DNA from: Bromus sterilis
Lineage: Eukaryota > Streptophyta > Magnoliopsida > Poales > Poaceae
Reading direction: 5' to 3'
Assembly (NCBI GenBank): GCA_950022295.1
Contig: OX465598.1
Location: 176,966,001-177,030,000, forward strand
Length of the DNA: 64,000 bases
Each line of letters starts with the position of its first letter. Position 1 is the first letter of the stretch. Shown in pieces: positions 1 through 10,758 of this stretch. The position numbers and the translations under genes are program-made. The notes under the pieces are model-generated. The model was not told the DNA's origin, did not search any database, and saw only the letters and a list, made by a program, of their open reading frames with translations.

Positions 1-700
1 ACGAGGGCATCCCCAAAATTAGATTCTTGAGTCTCCTTGAATATTTGTTGGGGATGCATGGGGGCATCCCCAAGCTTGAGCGCTTGACACTCCCGAATCT
101 TCTTTCATCATCTTCCATCGCACACTTGAAAACTCCCTTCATACACAACTCATCATCAGCTGATTAGAGAGGTTAGTACCCTTAATAAATAATTTTTCCC
201 CACTGGATATAAAGATATTCTTGAAGAGATACTGTTTCTCAATATTTCAAAAAGGTTTTTGCCAAGAAAAAACAAGCTTAAGGTTTGCAAAAGTTAGGAG
301 AGACAAAACATGGAAGAATCTGTGAAAAAGAGAACAACAGGTAGTAAAGAATTTTTTAGGGGTACTTCTGCAACTCGAATCAAAAAAATCAGAACATACG
401 AAAGTTCCGTGATTGTATAGAGCACGCTTTGTAAAAAATTCAGTTCAAAAAGATGAGCTGGTGATTTATTCTGATTTTTCCCGTCACGAGGACAGAATCT
501 GTTTTCTGGACAGCATGTCACAACTTTCACTTTCCTTGTCATATGAGGCTATACTTGCCACAAAGCTTGAAAAATAAAGATACAATGATGTTGCTACAGT
601 AGAAACAATCATCAAAACCACTAAAAACATAAGTAAAAACATGTTGGGTTGCCTCCCAACAAGCGCTTTCTTTTACGCATTTGAGCTAGGCATAAGGCAA
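1..700 (-). other. Non-coding spacer of the Athila/Sabrina-like element
   Basis: No coding frame is recognisable. The phrase GGGGCATCCCCAAG-style occurs twice near 1-90 as a short imperfect direct repeat, and the block at about 641-670 (on the minus strand: gcgcttgttgggaggcaacc) is a conserved motif that I associate with the region after the ORF in this Gypsy group. I interpret the stretch as the region between the ORF and the 3' LTR. Confidence 0.6.
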
Positions 701-708
701 AAGAAGAA

Positions 709-1477
709 TCAAAGGTCTCCAAGATCATCGGAATCATAAAAACCTTCAAATTGATTTTCGATAAGCTCATTATTCTTCTTCCTAGGAAAGAGGAACTTAC
801 CTTTAGTCTTCCCGCATAAGCTTATAAACCCATTACCAATATGAATGAAGCCTCTCATAGCTCGAAGGAAGTTCCTTCCAAGCACAATGTTGCTTTGATT
901 TGGCTCCATGATGAAGAAGTCCATTGGAACAATCCTATGAAGTAATGCAACTTGAACTCATTTTACCTATCCCTTGACCTCTGAAATATCTCCATTGGCA
1001 TGTTCATGATAAGATGATATTTTATCCATATCTAGTTTCAAAGATTCATAAACTATTTTTTAGCATGGTAGAAACTATGGATCCAATATCACAAACAACA
1101 TGGAAGTCCTGGTTAGAGATGTTAATCCTAACAAAGGGCTCCCAATCATCATCTATCTCCAACATCTCTTTCTTGTTGGGCTTAAGTTCTTCTACCTTCC
1201 TCAAGTCTAGAGCATCCATCCTCTTTTCAATAGTGGCAAGTCTATCTATAACAGTATCGATACTACGGTCCTAAACAAAATAACTAGAAAGACTATGCAA
1301 AATATCAAGAGCTCTAGCTTCATCACACTCTAAAAAGTCTCCTTTAGCTATAATATCAAGAGAGTGTTTACAAGACTTAAAAACACCATGGTAAAAATTC
1401 CTAAGCACAATTTTTATAGGTATCCAAGGAATATTTCTTTTATGTGCTTCAGAAATTCTGTCCCATGCCTTCTTCAT
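709..1477 (-). pseudogene. gag N-terminus joined to aspartic protease, internally deleted Gypsy polyprotein
   Basis: Frame 1477-1271 begins MKKAWDRISEAHKRNIPWIP and continues into a FYHG..LDIIAKGDFL segment typical of Athila-type gag. After a stop at about 1271 the reading continues at once into a coiled stretch (RLATIEKRMDAL), then WEPFVRINISNQDFHVVCDIGS, which is the protease region. The expected catalytic D-(S/T)-G appears as DIGS. Frame 924-709 holds the protease C-terminus with the ILGRPFL-like motif as VLGRNFLRA and ends DSDDLGDL. A normal gag would be several hundred codons longer, so most of gag is missing and the product would not be a working polyprotein. Stops and at least one frame change confirm a pseudogene. 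Confidence 0.8.
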
Positions 1478-1699
1478 ATTTTCTCCATCCCTTTAAAGGA
1501 AATCGAGAACTTCCGATTCCCGCAAAGCACCAAGTCCTAACATGTTCATCTAAACAAGGAGGATTACCTATAGCAATATCAATAAAAAAATTTCCATTTT
1601 CGATATAAGACACAAAGATAAAAATAGAAAGGTAAACAAACAAGACTAAAAAGTAAAGGTAAAGGATAGTGGACAACTCCCCTATCTTATCACTCGGAG

Positions 1700-1717
1700 T
1701 CCCCGGCAACGGCGCCA
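1700..1717 (-). other. Primer binding site, tRNA-Asp type
   Basis: The minus strand reads TGGCGCCGTTGCCGGGGA, complementary to the 3' end of plant tRNA-Asp(GUC) with its CCA tail. It lies 10 bp inside the LTR end. This primer is characteristic of Athila-lineage plant Gypsy elements. Confidence 0.9.
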
Positions 1718-1727
1718 GAAATTTTCT

Positions 1728-3379
1728 TGATGGCGTGGAAGTGGTAATGGCTTCTCGCCCTTCGTTGGATACCCCAAGTGGAAGGTGAGATGTAGGATAG
1801 CAAAAAATTTCCCCTATGTAGAGGATAGGGTTTGTCTCCCATAGGACTCCGGCGATGATAAGTAGGTGTCAGCGGTGCACCTGAATAGGAACTGCACACG
1901 ATACAATTAACTTTGCTCCCAATGAAGTTCAGAGAGGTTGTCAATCTCTCCGGTCTTGTTGTTTACAAAGGGTCAAACACACAAGGGATAATGATAATGA
2001 TAATGGTAACAACTGAAAGTAAATGATGAAAAAGGAAATAGCTTGTAAAAAATGATGAAAATATGGATCGGGGTCCCGTGATGTTCACTAGTGATGTCTC
2101 TCTCCCAAAAGACGATAAAACTGCTATGCGATGTAAACAAATTACAGAAGGGCAATTGACAGGATTATAAACGCACCGCAATGCTAACTATGTTACAAAA
2201 GAAAGGAAGAGGCTCATAAGCATGGGAAGTACACAAAATTAAGTAGACCGAAATCCATCTACATCTACTACTAATCATCCACCTTGAGATATCTATCCAG
2301 AACATCTCGCTGGTATTAAGTTGCGAGTCCCACCCAAAGTGTAAACCCAAAGCAACAGACAACTTCATTAAAAAAACTTGGCGTAAAGTAAACAATCCTT
2401 GTAACCGCGGTTACAAGCACCATTGTTTTCCCCCTTGTGGCCACAACACATCCCCTACACTCATGTTTCTGTCACTCAAGCGTGTCATCAGGGGGCATGT
2501 ACCCACAATCGAGCATAACGTTCCCTCTTGGAGTTACTACCTACCACTTGGCCAAAGCAATAAACAGCAACGGAGAACATGAAAGAATTACATAGGAAGA
2601 AAAATATAAGAGATCAAAACCAAATATATTACTCTATCACGATCTGAACATAATCTCATAATCCATCGGATCCCATCAAACTCAACATAGCAAGAGCAGT
2701 AGAATTACATATGTGCCTCAATCATGTAGGGCAGCTCACGAGGTCTAAACCATGAAGAACAAAGAGGGGAGGAGAACATCACATAGCTACTGATCACGGA
2801 CCCGTGGTACAAGGTAGACTACTCACGGTACATCCGGGGAAGCGTCCATGGTGGAGGAGAAGCTCCCGGAGGTCGATCCTCCCTCCGGTAGGGTGCCGGG
2901 AAGGGTCCTAACGGTGCTCCCGATCTTGGAAGCGCGGCGGCGTCGGAACAGAGGGGACATTGGAAAATAGGGTTCTGTCCTCGGAGTTTCCCTGTCACGG
3001 AGAATAAATAGGCGAAGGGGGCAGCCAGGGAGGCCACTAGTTGTCCAGGCGCCCCCCTGGCGCGGCTAGGCCCCTGGCCGCGCCAGGTGGCCGCCTGGGC
3101 CCCTGGTGGTAGCCCTCTGGCCCCACATGGGTGCTTCTGGAAGACTCCGTTTCGCTGATTTGTTTATCCGATTTTTCCCGAATTTTTGGAGCACTTTTAA
3201 TATGGGGGAAACCTGGAAGAGAAAACAACATAAAACAAGAACTGGCACTGGGTTGCACTGAGTTAGTAGGTTAGTCCAAATATGATCAAAAGTATATGAA
3301 AGTGTATCTAGATAATAGCAATATCACACAAAACATGCATGGAGCGAGCAGAAATTATCGATACGTTTGAGACGTATCA
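1728..3379 (-). repeat. LTR of the Athila/Sabrina-like element (1652 bp)
   Basis: On the minus strand it starts TGATACGTC and ends CCATCA, 10 bp before the primer binding site. Interior features include a TATTTATT-like core near 3005 and a GC-rich block at about 2830-3120. Minor ORFs here show no protein family resemblance and are treated as chance frames. Because the primer site follows it, this is the 5' LTR of the element. Confidence 0.8.
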
Positions 3380-4750
3380 ACGGGTTGGACGGCCTCCTCG
3401 ACACGGGCGACCATGTCGGCCAGCTCGAATAGGGCGGTGATAGTCTTGATGGACCGGGTGCTCATCTTGTCCAGCATGCGCGTGTTCTTCACGTTTGCAT
3501 GAAAAGTGGCAATGATTGCCACATCATGTGCAACAGGGATGCAATGGTGCATCTGAGTGAATTTCTAGAAGGACTTCCACAAGGGTTCGCCGTCCTTCTG
3601 AACAACCAGACGCAGGTCGCTGACGGCTTTCGGAGGCTCGACCCCTTTGGTAAATGCCCCGACAAACTTCTCGCGGAGTTCGGCCCATGAGATGATGGTT
3701 TTGGCCAGGAGATGCATCATCCACCGGCGAACATTGTCCTTCATCTTCATGGGAAAGTAGTTGTTCTTCGCTTTGTCGTCTCCCCCCATGATCTCCACAG
3801 CAGTGATGTACATCCAGACGAACTCGCGGGGGTCGTTCTTCCCGTCGTATGGGGGAGTACCATTGATCCGGATCTTCTTGGGACACTTGAAGCAACTGAG
3901 TTCTTGGGTGAAAGCTAAGAACACGTGCTGTAATCGCTCTCACCAGCAAGGATCCCTTGGTGGGCGGCATCTACAGGGGGCACCCGGGCGTCGGAACACC
4001 GGCGAGTTTCTTGCTTCCTGACGATGGTGGTTCGTGCGTCTTTGTGGCGGTGGTCGTCCAGATGAGAACGCTGATCTGGGGACCCGTGGTTCCCAGAGGA
4101 AGCTATAGAAGCTGCACCAGGAGTTCCGTCCCGTTGAGGAGCAGCCGGACGAACAGCGGGGTCCCGACGGTGGTCCTCTCGGGGGTGGTCTTGTTTGTGT
4201 CCATGATGAATGGAGTGCACGGTGCGCTCCCTCTCATGGACGGAGGCATTGGGATGGACAGTTGGTACCGTGCGTTGTCGGGACGACGCAAGGTCTTTAC
4301 GGTCGAGCTCCCGTTGCTTCTGTACCGCCCACGCGGAGAGCTCCGCGATGGTGATCCTCCAAGTCTGCGGACGATAGCACGATGGGAGGAACTGGCTGAG
4401 GGCCCTGACTTGCGCCAATGCTTCCACGGAGGTATGGAGGCCGTTGGGAGTGGGGATACGAGGAGTCCCGCCACACCGATCGTGGGCTAGGCCCCTGCTC
4501 GGTTCCGGAACTGCACCCCCTAGGCATGCGGGAGAACGATGAGAGGAGCCAGCACCATTGGTGAAGGGGTGATCGTCGAGGGGCGTCATTCCCTGCGGCG
4601 GCTCGTCGGGATGAGCCGCACGCTTCTCGGCGACGATATGGGCGTTCCTCTCCTCCTCTCGGCGGCGCCAGACGGGTGTTCTTCGGGAAGAGGGGGTGCT
4701 GTGAGGCTGCCTGTCCCGCAATGCCCACCGACGTGTTCCTGGGGTGGAGC
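3380..4750 (-). pseudogene. Tat-type Gypsy gag, 3' portion, frameshifted
   Basis: Frame 4775-3915 carries a low-complexity Arg/Pro/His-rich N-terminal gag region ending in ARVPPVDAAHQGILAGE. Frame 3924-3565, shifted relative to it, carries the capsid core: FTQELSCFKCPKKIRINGTP, then YDGKNDPREFVWMYITAVE, then a W..LL....SWAELREKF segment, matching the retrotransposon gag family. The join between the two frames at about 3915-3924 is a frameshift. The reading ends at the Athila-type LTR, so nucleocapsid and pol are missing. Codon content is GC-rich, unlike the Copia inserted in it. The 5' part of the same gag lies at 14463-14735. Confidence 0.75.
4381..4750. repeat. 370-bp direct repeat, copy 1, abutting the Copia left end
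   Basis: This segment of Tat gag begins gatgggaggaactggctgag and ends ctggggtggagc, directly against the first base of the Copia LTR at 4751. It is repeated base for base at 14093-14462. Its left neighbour reads gcac and is not repeated. Confidence 0.97.
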
Positions 4751-5003
4751 TGTAGGGGAACGCAACAGAAAACAAAAATTTTCGGTATAGCGAGCACGCC
4801 CAGGACCACTATGGAGACGCATACAAGGTTTTGATCTGATCGTTACCGACTCGTAGCGCAGCGGGAAGTAGAGTCGATGAAGATCGTCGGTGCAGATCCC
4901 CGCAGCTAGGATTTACAACCTCCCAACCGCGAGAATGTATTCCCTCGTCTGCCCCACGAACAGCGCTCCGGGAGGCGGTCGGACAGTCCCTCGGACGATG
5001 TCA

Positions 5004-5108
5004 CGGACAGCCCTTCGGGAGGACCCTCGAAACTCGATCTGTAACTCGGACAGCCCTTCGGGAGGACCCTCGAAACTCGATCTGTAACTCGGACAGCCCT
5101 TCGGGAGG
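5004..5108. repeat. 43-bp tandem repeat inside the Copia LTR, about 2.5 units
   Basis: Units starting cggacagcccttcgggagga begin at 5004, 5047 and 5090; the third diverges after gggaggca. A related half unit (cggacagtccctcgg) precedes them at about 4979. It lies downstream of the TATA box on the minus strand, so it would be in the transcribed LTR part. The same array is at 12362-12466 in the other LTR. Confidence 0.95.
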
Positions 5109-5340
5109 CACACTCGAACTAAGATCGAAACAACGACCTCTCTACCAAGTTGCACACATACGGTGTCAGCTATCCAGCAGGGCTTCGCCGTCCAGAACTA
5201 GTTCCTGCCGGAACCCAGACAGCCTTTCGGCTCTACGAAACTCTTTCGTGTGAGGGAGAGAAGAAGCCAGATAATTGCATGGCATGTGATGAGAACTCAA
5301 GTGAGAGCTTGGATCAAGGATATGGGGCTGCCCTCACACC

Positions 5341-5350
5341 TCTATTTATA
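5341..5350 (-). promoter_or_regulatory. TATA box of the Copia LTR
   Basis: The minus strand reads TATAAATAGA in a GC-balanced context, about 600 bp before the LTR 3' end. The identical site is at 12699-12708 in the 5' LTR, where it would drive the genomic transcript. Confidence 0.7.
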
Positions 5351-6734
5351 GGAAACCCAAGGGGGCTTTCTTGGCTCCCAAGTCCTTCTAGAAGGCTTTC
5401 CAAAAATATCTCAAGTAGTACTTTTTACTATTCATGACACCACTTTTTCGCGTCCGAAAAATCCGAAAATATTTTTGTGGGTCTTAGAATAATTCCAACA
5501 CCCACCAAAATGATTTTCGGCGCGTTCCGAAACAATTCCAGATTAGTGATTTTCATCTGCGAAAAGCAACCTAAGCATTTCCGGCAGCTCCGAAATATTT
5601 CCGAAAAAAATATTTTAATCTTTTCTCCAGAAAAATTCCAGAAGTTACCAGAACAATTCTGGCACTCTCCAAAATTACCAGGTGCTCTCCGAAACCTTTT
5701 CGGCTTAGTGGTTTACCCCGAAACAACTTTTCGGTTTTCTCTCTCGGAACTTTTCCGCCGTCTCCGAAACCTTTCCGGTGACTTTATCTCAGACTCCCTG
5801 TCTAGTATTCAACAGATAGATGACCCTTAAGCGTGTGACCCTGTAGGTTCGATGAAGTATAGACATGACCGGAACACTTTCCGATCAATGATCAATAGCG
5901 GAACCGAGGACATCCATATTGATCCCTATACCCATACGAAGAATTATTCGAGTGAACCTTTAGTTGCTGTGTGCTATTCCTGTTGCTTCGCGATATATTA
6001 CAAATACCCGAGGTGAGACTTATTGGCATCCCCGTGAATCAACAACTTGTCCACTATGCCGGTTACCTCGTTCCTGGTATTGTTCTCTTTTCTCGTTCCC
6101 GCGTTCCGGCATCCCTGTGATCAAATCACACTGTGTCTGGCCAGACGATGGTGGATACCGTAACACCGAGAGGGCCCTAAGAATATCTCTCCAACGACGG
6201 AGGAGCAAATCCCAATCTCGAGCTACCTAGTTCCTTGTCATACTTTTCCGTGAACCCGCAAGCTGCCGTAATAGCCACCCTTTTACAGATGACGTTTAAC
6301 AAAACCCCAAAGTTCACGAAGCAAGTACGAAGGAACTCGATACTCTCATGGTCTAAGGAATTATGCAAACGCACAACTTTCTCTGTGTTATTAACCATTA
6401 ACTTGTGACGAATGTATCTCATAGCATAACATCAATTCGGGTCGATTCAACACAAATGTTCTTCTAACATTGTGCCCTCAACATTGCCGGCATAGACATG
6501 CCCATGATCAGGAAAACAGGATCATCATGCAATACATGAGCCAGTCTTAGAGGCATGACTAGGAATACATTTTACTGTTTATTATACCACACGTGCACAT
6601 GAGTTTCCCTCCGAGCCTCGTGGATATTGCAGACTCGAGAATCATTGCAGTTATAGCATGGAACATAAACATTCATTACAAACTCGGAGATACAAAATAA
6701 CTGTTATTACTGCCTCTAGGGCATATCTCCTACA

Positions 6735-6749
6735 GACTCCCACTTGCAC
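6735..6749 (-). other. Polypurine tract of the young Copia element
   Basis: The minus strand reads GTGCAAGTGGGAGTC directly before the LTR start TGTAGG, the position and composition expected for second-strand priming. The Copia element at 48097 has the near-identical tract before its 3' LTR. Confidence 0.85.
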
Positions 6750-6765
6750 TAGAGTTATAATCCAG

Positions 6766-9700
6766 TTACATGGCTTCCCTAACACCAATGGCTATCCGGT
6801 GCTGCTCATGCTTTGCTCGTGGTAGAGGCTTTGTCATCGGGTCTGACACGTTCAGATCCGTGTGAACTTTGCGTACTTTCACTAAACCCGCTTCGACATG
6901 ATGTCGAATGAGTTTATATTTGCGTTCAATATGTCTTGTCTTATGGTGCGAACTTGGCTCCCTTGCCTGAGCCACGGCGCCACTATTATCACAATAGATC
7001 TCCACCGGGTCCAGAGCACTTGGAACCACACCAAGGTCTTCAAGAAATTGCTTGATCCATACCGCCTCTTTGGAGGCTTCTGAAGCAGCAACATATTCCG
7101 CCTCTGTCGTAGAATCCGCCACAGTCTTTTGTTTGGAACTTTTCCAATCAACTGCGCCGCCGTTCAATATGAAAACATAGCCTGATTGAGATTTGAAGTC
7201 ATCTGGGTCAGTCATGAAGCCTGCATCAGTGTAACCACTTACAATGAGCTCTTCATCACCTCCGTACACAAGGAGTAAATCCTTGGTCCGTTTGAGGTAC
7301 TTAAGAATACCCTTGACTGCGGCCCAGTGTTCCAATCCTGGATCACTTTGGTACCGGCTGCTAACACTTAGCGCATATGAAACGTCCGGTCTTGTACATA
7401 GCATGGCATACATAATAGAACCAACTGCCGAGGCATATGGAACATCATTCATTTGTACTCGCTCATCGAGAGTCCGAGGACACTGATTCTTGCAAAGCAC
7501 TGTGCCAGGTGACATGGGGAGTAGGCCTTTCTTGGAGTTCTCCATGTTGAACCTTTTCAACACCTTGTCAATGTACGTGCTTTGGCTAAGCGCTATCAGG
7601 CGTCTTGATCTATCTCTATAGATCCTAATGCCCAATACATATGCCGCTTCGCCTAAGTCTTTCATTGAAAAACTCCTTTTCAATGAGTCTTTTATTTCGC
7701 TAAGGAAATTCACATCATTTCCAATCAACAATATGTCATCCACATACAAGATTAGAAATGCTTTTGCGCTCCCACTAAACTTCTTGTAAACACAAGATTC
7801 TTCGTCATTCCTGATGAAGCCAAACCGTTTGACTACTTCATCAAAATGAATGTTCCAGCTCCTTGATGCTTGCTTCAGACCATAAATGGCTTTCTGAAGC
7901 TTGCATACCTTTTTAGCATCCTTATGAATGACAAAACCTTCTGGCTGTATCATGTATACATCCTCTTTGAGGTTTCCATTTAGGAAAGCCGTTTTGACGT
8001 CCATCTGCCATATTTCATAGTCGAAATAAGCAGCAATTGCTAGTAATATCCGTACAGACCTAAGCATAGCTACTGGCGAGAACGTCTCGTCGTAGTCCAC
8101 TCCTGGAACTTGCGTGAACCCTTTCGCGACAAGTCTAGCTTTGTGGATAGTAATGTTACCATCCGCGTTCGTCTTTCTTTTGAAAATCCATTTACAACCA
8201 ATGGGCTTTACGCCTTCTGGAAGTTCTTCCAAGTTCCAAACTTGGTTTTCGTACATGGATTCCATCTCGGATTTCATGGCTCTGTGCCATTCCCTTGAGC
8301 TGGGGCCCGCCATCGCTTCTTTGTAGTGCGCAGGTTCATCGTCTTCAAGAATGAAGATTTCATCATGAAACCACTCAGGTGGCTGGACAGCCCTACCTGA
8401 TCTACGCGGTTCAGTTACAACATTGTCTGAAGTTTTTGCATTATATGCGACAACTTCCGGCTCGGTTGTAGGGATAATTTGCGGAATTACTTCCGGTTCT
8501 TTAGCCATAGCAACGGTCGCCGAAGATTCACTAATCTCATTAAGTTGTACTGTCCTCCCACTTACTTCTTTGGCGAGAAACTCTTTCTCAAGAAAGACTC
8601 CGCTTTTAGCGACAAACACTTTGTGCTCGGAGGGTAGGTAGAAGGAATACCCAATTGTTTCTTTTGGATAACCTACAAAGTTACATTTGTCTGATCTGGG
8701 ATCGAGTTTGGTTGGTTGTAAACGTTTTACAAGTACCTCACATCCCCAAATTTTAAGGTGCGACAAACTGGGTTTCTTCCCATTCCACATCTCATGTGGT
8801 GTCGTTTCAACAGACTTAGACGGTGCTCGGTTTAGTGTGTGAGCGGCAGTTTCTAGTGCGTGACCCCAAAAAGATATCGGCAGATCTGTAAGAGACATCA
8901 TCGACCTTACCATGTCTAACAAGGTTCGGTTACGTCTTTCCGATACTCCATTTCGCTGTGGAGTTCCGGGAGGCGTAAGCTGTGAAACGATTCCACGGTC
9001 ACTTAGATGTTGGCCAAACTCATGACTAAGGTATTCGCCTCCGCGATCAGACCGCAGAAACTTAATCTTTTTGTCACGATGATTTTCTACCTCATTCTGA
9101 AATTCCTTGAACTTTTCAAAGGTTTCTGACTTATGCTTCATCAAGTAGATGTAGCCATACCGACTTAAATCATCAGTAAAAGTCACGAAGTAGAAATACC
9201 CACCCCGTGCGGCTGTGCTCATTGGACCACATACATCACTATGTATTATTTCCAATAATTCACCCGCCCGTTCAGGATGACCCTTGAACGGCATCTTGGT
9301 CATTTTTCCCATTAGACAAGCTTCACATGTGTCAAATGATTCAAAATCAAAGGACGGTAAAACTCCATCTCTTTGGAGTCTTTGCATGCGTTTCTTTCCG
9401 ATGTGGCCAAGCCGACAGTGCCACAAATAAGTGGTTGTGGTATCAACCTTCTTAAGGCGTTTAGCATTCATGTTAAAGACATCATTTTCACATTCAAGAT
9501 TTAGTATGAAAAGGCCCCCAACAATGGGTGCAAATCCATAAAACATATCCTTACAATAAAGTGAACAACCATTGTTCTCAGACTTGTACGAATACCCATC
9601 GTGTACTAAACATGATCCAGAGATAATGTTTCTACACAATAGTGGAACAAAATAACATTTATTTAGCTCTAAGATAAATCCTGAAGGGAGACGTAGAGGC

Positions 9701-10758
9701 ATAATGCCGACGGCTTGAGCGGCGATCCCAGCGCCGTTCCCGACGCGCATCATGACTTCATTCTTTGCTAGCTTGCGGACCTTCTGCAGTCCCTGTATCG
9801 AGTTGCAAATGTGAGCAACCGATCCGGTATCAAATACCCAAGACTTAGAATTTTCGCTAGCAAGCAAAACATCAATGACATTAACTTGTATAACAATTAT
9901 ACCTTTTCCGGTTTTCCCGGACTTCTTATCGGCCAGATACTTCTTGCAGTTTCTCTTCCAGTGTCCTGTGCCCTTGCAGTAGAAGCACTCAGTTTCATTC
10001 TTGGCTCCGCCCTTAGAGTTGCTTTGGGAGCCGGTCTTACCGGCACCCTTGCCCTTCTTTGGCTTGCCTTTCTTTTTGAAACTGGCGGTTTTATTCACAA
10101 GCAACACTTGCTTGTGATTTTTCCGCAGTCCTTCTTCCACAGTTTTCAGCATGGCGAGCACCTCTTCTGGTGTTTTCTCCATCCCACTCATGTTGTAATT
10201 CATGACAAAACCGTTGTAAGACGGGGGGAGTGAAGAAAGCATCATGTCCATCATATGGGATGCTGGAATTGGAAATTCCAGGGTTTTAAGCCTTTCAGCA
10301 TAGCCAATCATTTTGACTATGTGTTCGCCAACTGAACCGCCCTCAGCCATCTTTAAATTCATCAAGATATTCATGATATCAAAACGTTCAGACCTTGCGG
10401 TTTCCTTGTACAGAGCATCCAATTCCCGGATCATATCACGGGGTTTATGGAATTCAAAACGTTTTTGGAGCTCTGGACTCATGCAAGCTAGCATGAGGCA
10501 CTGTACTGCGTTGTGATCATCATCCTGAGTGGCCCAGACATTTTGTTCATCTTCCGAGGCACCTGCCGCCGGTTTAGCTGGAAGAGCTTTTTCAAGCACA
10601 TAGATTTTCTTAGCGCTCCTGAGGACAATCCTCAGGTTACGGACCCAGTCCGCATAGTTGTTTCCAGTCGCAGCTAACTTTTCTTTCTCTAACAATGGCC
10701 CCAAGTTGAAAGCGGTGTTGCGAGCCATTTGATCTACAACGGTAAACACAAGTTTCAC
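6766..10758 (-). CDS. gag-pol: Copia gag-pol polyprotein, intact
   Basis: The single 1330-residue frame holds every domain for Copia transposition. Gag occupies about residues 11-225, followed by a basic linker and a CX2CX4HX4C zinc knuckle (CFYCKGTGHWKRNC, about 258-271). The protease has DTGS at 310-313. Integrase has an HHCC finger (H447, H452, C478, C481) and catalytic D508, D571 and E607 with the D,D-35-E spacing. Reverse transcriptase covers about 850-1090 with YVDD at 1005-1008. RNase H covers about 1170-1310 with TDA, TEAE and CDN motifs. This is the Copia order (integrase before reverse transcriptase). The second Met (residue 11, MARNTAFNLG) is the more likely start, because related gags begin MAR. 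No stop or frameshift is present, in contrast to every other coding remnant in the window. Cleavage into mature proteins by its own protease is inferred from the family. Confidence 0.97.
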   Translation of the reverse strand: MKLVFTVVDQMARNTAFNLGPLLEKEKLAATGNNYADWVRNLRIVLRSAKKIYVLEKALPAKPAAGASEDEQNVWATQDDDHNAVQCLMLACMSPELQKRFEFHKPRDMIRELDALYKETARSERFDIMNILMNLKMAEGGSVGEHIVKMIGYAERLKTLEFPIPASHMMDMMLSSLPPSYNGFVMNYNMSGMEKTPEEVLAMLKTVEEGLRKNHKQVLLVNKTASFKKKGKPKKGKGAGKTGSQSNSKGGAKNETECFYCKGTGHWKRNCKKYLADKKSGKTGKGIIVIQVNVIDVLLASENSKSWVFDTGSVAHICNSIQGLQKVRKLAKNEVMMRVGNGAGIAAQAVGIMPLRLPSGFILELNKCYFVPLLCRNIISGSCLVHDGYSYKSENNGCSLYCKDMFYGFAPIVGGLFILNLECENDVFNMNAKRLKKVDTTTTYLWHCRLGHIGKKRMQRLQRDGVLPSFDFESFDTCEACLMGKMTKMPFKGHPERAGELLEIIHSDVCGPMSTAARGGYFYFVTFTDDLSRYGYIYLMKHKSETFEKFKEFQNEVENHRDKKIKFLRSDRGGEYLSHEFGQHLSDRGIVSQLTPPGTPQRNGVSERRNRTLLDMVRSMMSLTDLPISFWGHALETAAHTLNRAPSKSVETTPHEMWNGKKPSLSHLKIWGCEVLVKRLQPTKLDPRSDKCNFVGYPKETIGYSFYLPSEHKVFVAKSGVFLEKEFLAKEVSGRTVQLNEISESSATVAMAKEPEVIPQIIPTTEPEVVAYNAKTSDNVVTEPRRSGRAVQPPEWFHDEIFILEDDEPAHYKEAMAGPSSREWHRAMKSEMESMYENQVWNLEELPEGVKPIGCKWIFKRKTNADGNITIHKARLVAKGFTQVPGVDYDETFSPVAMLRSVRILLAIAAYFDYEIWQMDVKTAFLNGNLKEDVYMIQPEGFVIHKDAKKVCKLQKAIYGLKQASRSWNIHFDEVVKRFGFIRNDEESCVYKKFSGSAKAFLILYVDDILLIGNDVNFLSEIKDSLKRSFSMKDLGEAAYVLGIRIYRDRSRRLIALSQSTYIDKVLKRFNMENSKKGLLPMSPGTVLCKNQCPRTLDERVQMNDVPYASAVGSIMYAMLCTRPDVSYALSVSSRYQSDPGLEHWAAVKGILKYLKRTKDLLLVYGGDEELIVSGYTDAGFMTDPDDFKSQSGYVFILNGGAVDWKSSKQKTVADSTTEAEYVAASEASKEAVWIKQFLEDLGVVPSALDPVEIYCDNSGAVAQAREPSSHHKTRHIERKYKLIRHHVEAGLVKVRKVHTDLNVSDPMTKPLPRAKHEQHRIAIGVREAM

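Larger units (their letters stand above)
1..3379 (-). mobile_element. Athila-type Ty3/Gypsy retrotransposon (Sabrina/WHAM-like), truncated at window edge
   Basis: Read on the minus strand the order is LTR (3379 to 1728), primer binding site matching tRNA-Asp, a short leader, a fused gag-protease remnant, and a non-coding spacer that leaves the window. The LTR opens with TGATACGTCTC, a beginning I associate with Sabrina-, Fatima- and WHAM-like Triticeae Gypsy LTRs. No reverse transcriptase, RNase H or integrase is seen between the protease remnant and the spacer, so this copy looks non-autonomous. It abruptly replaces Tat-type gag sequence at 3379/3380, so it probably inserted into that older element. 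The second LTR lies outside the window, so the target duplication cannot be checked; the 5 bp next to this end are acggg. The lineage is well supported by the primer site and protein style; the exact family name is not. Confidence 0.85.
4751..6734 (-). repeat. 3' LTR of the young Copia element (1984 bp)
   Basis: On the minus strand it begins TGTAGGAGATATGCCCTAGAGG and ends with GGGGAACGCAACA-complementary sequence at 4751. The beginning resembles the TGTTGGAAATATGCCCTAGAGG start of BARE/Angela LTRs. It contains a TATA box (5341-5350) and a 43-bp tandem repeat (5004-5108). Confidence 0.97.

Noticed and set aside
1697..1717. Possible tRNA-Asp gene because of the 3' end match
   Set aside because: Only the 18-nt 3' complement is present, placed exactly after an LTR; it is a primer binding site and no cloverleaf is present.
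4890..6422. Several ORFs duplicated exactly at 12248-13780
   Set aside because: The duplication is that of the Copia LTRs; the frames lie in LTR sequence and carry no known domain.
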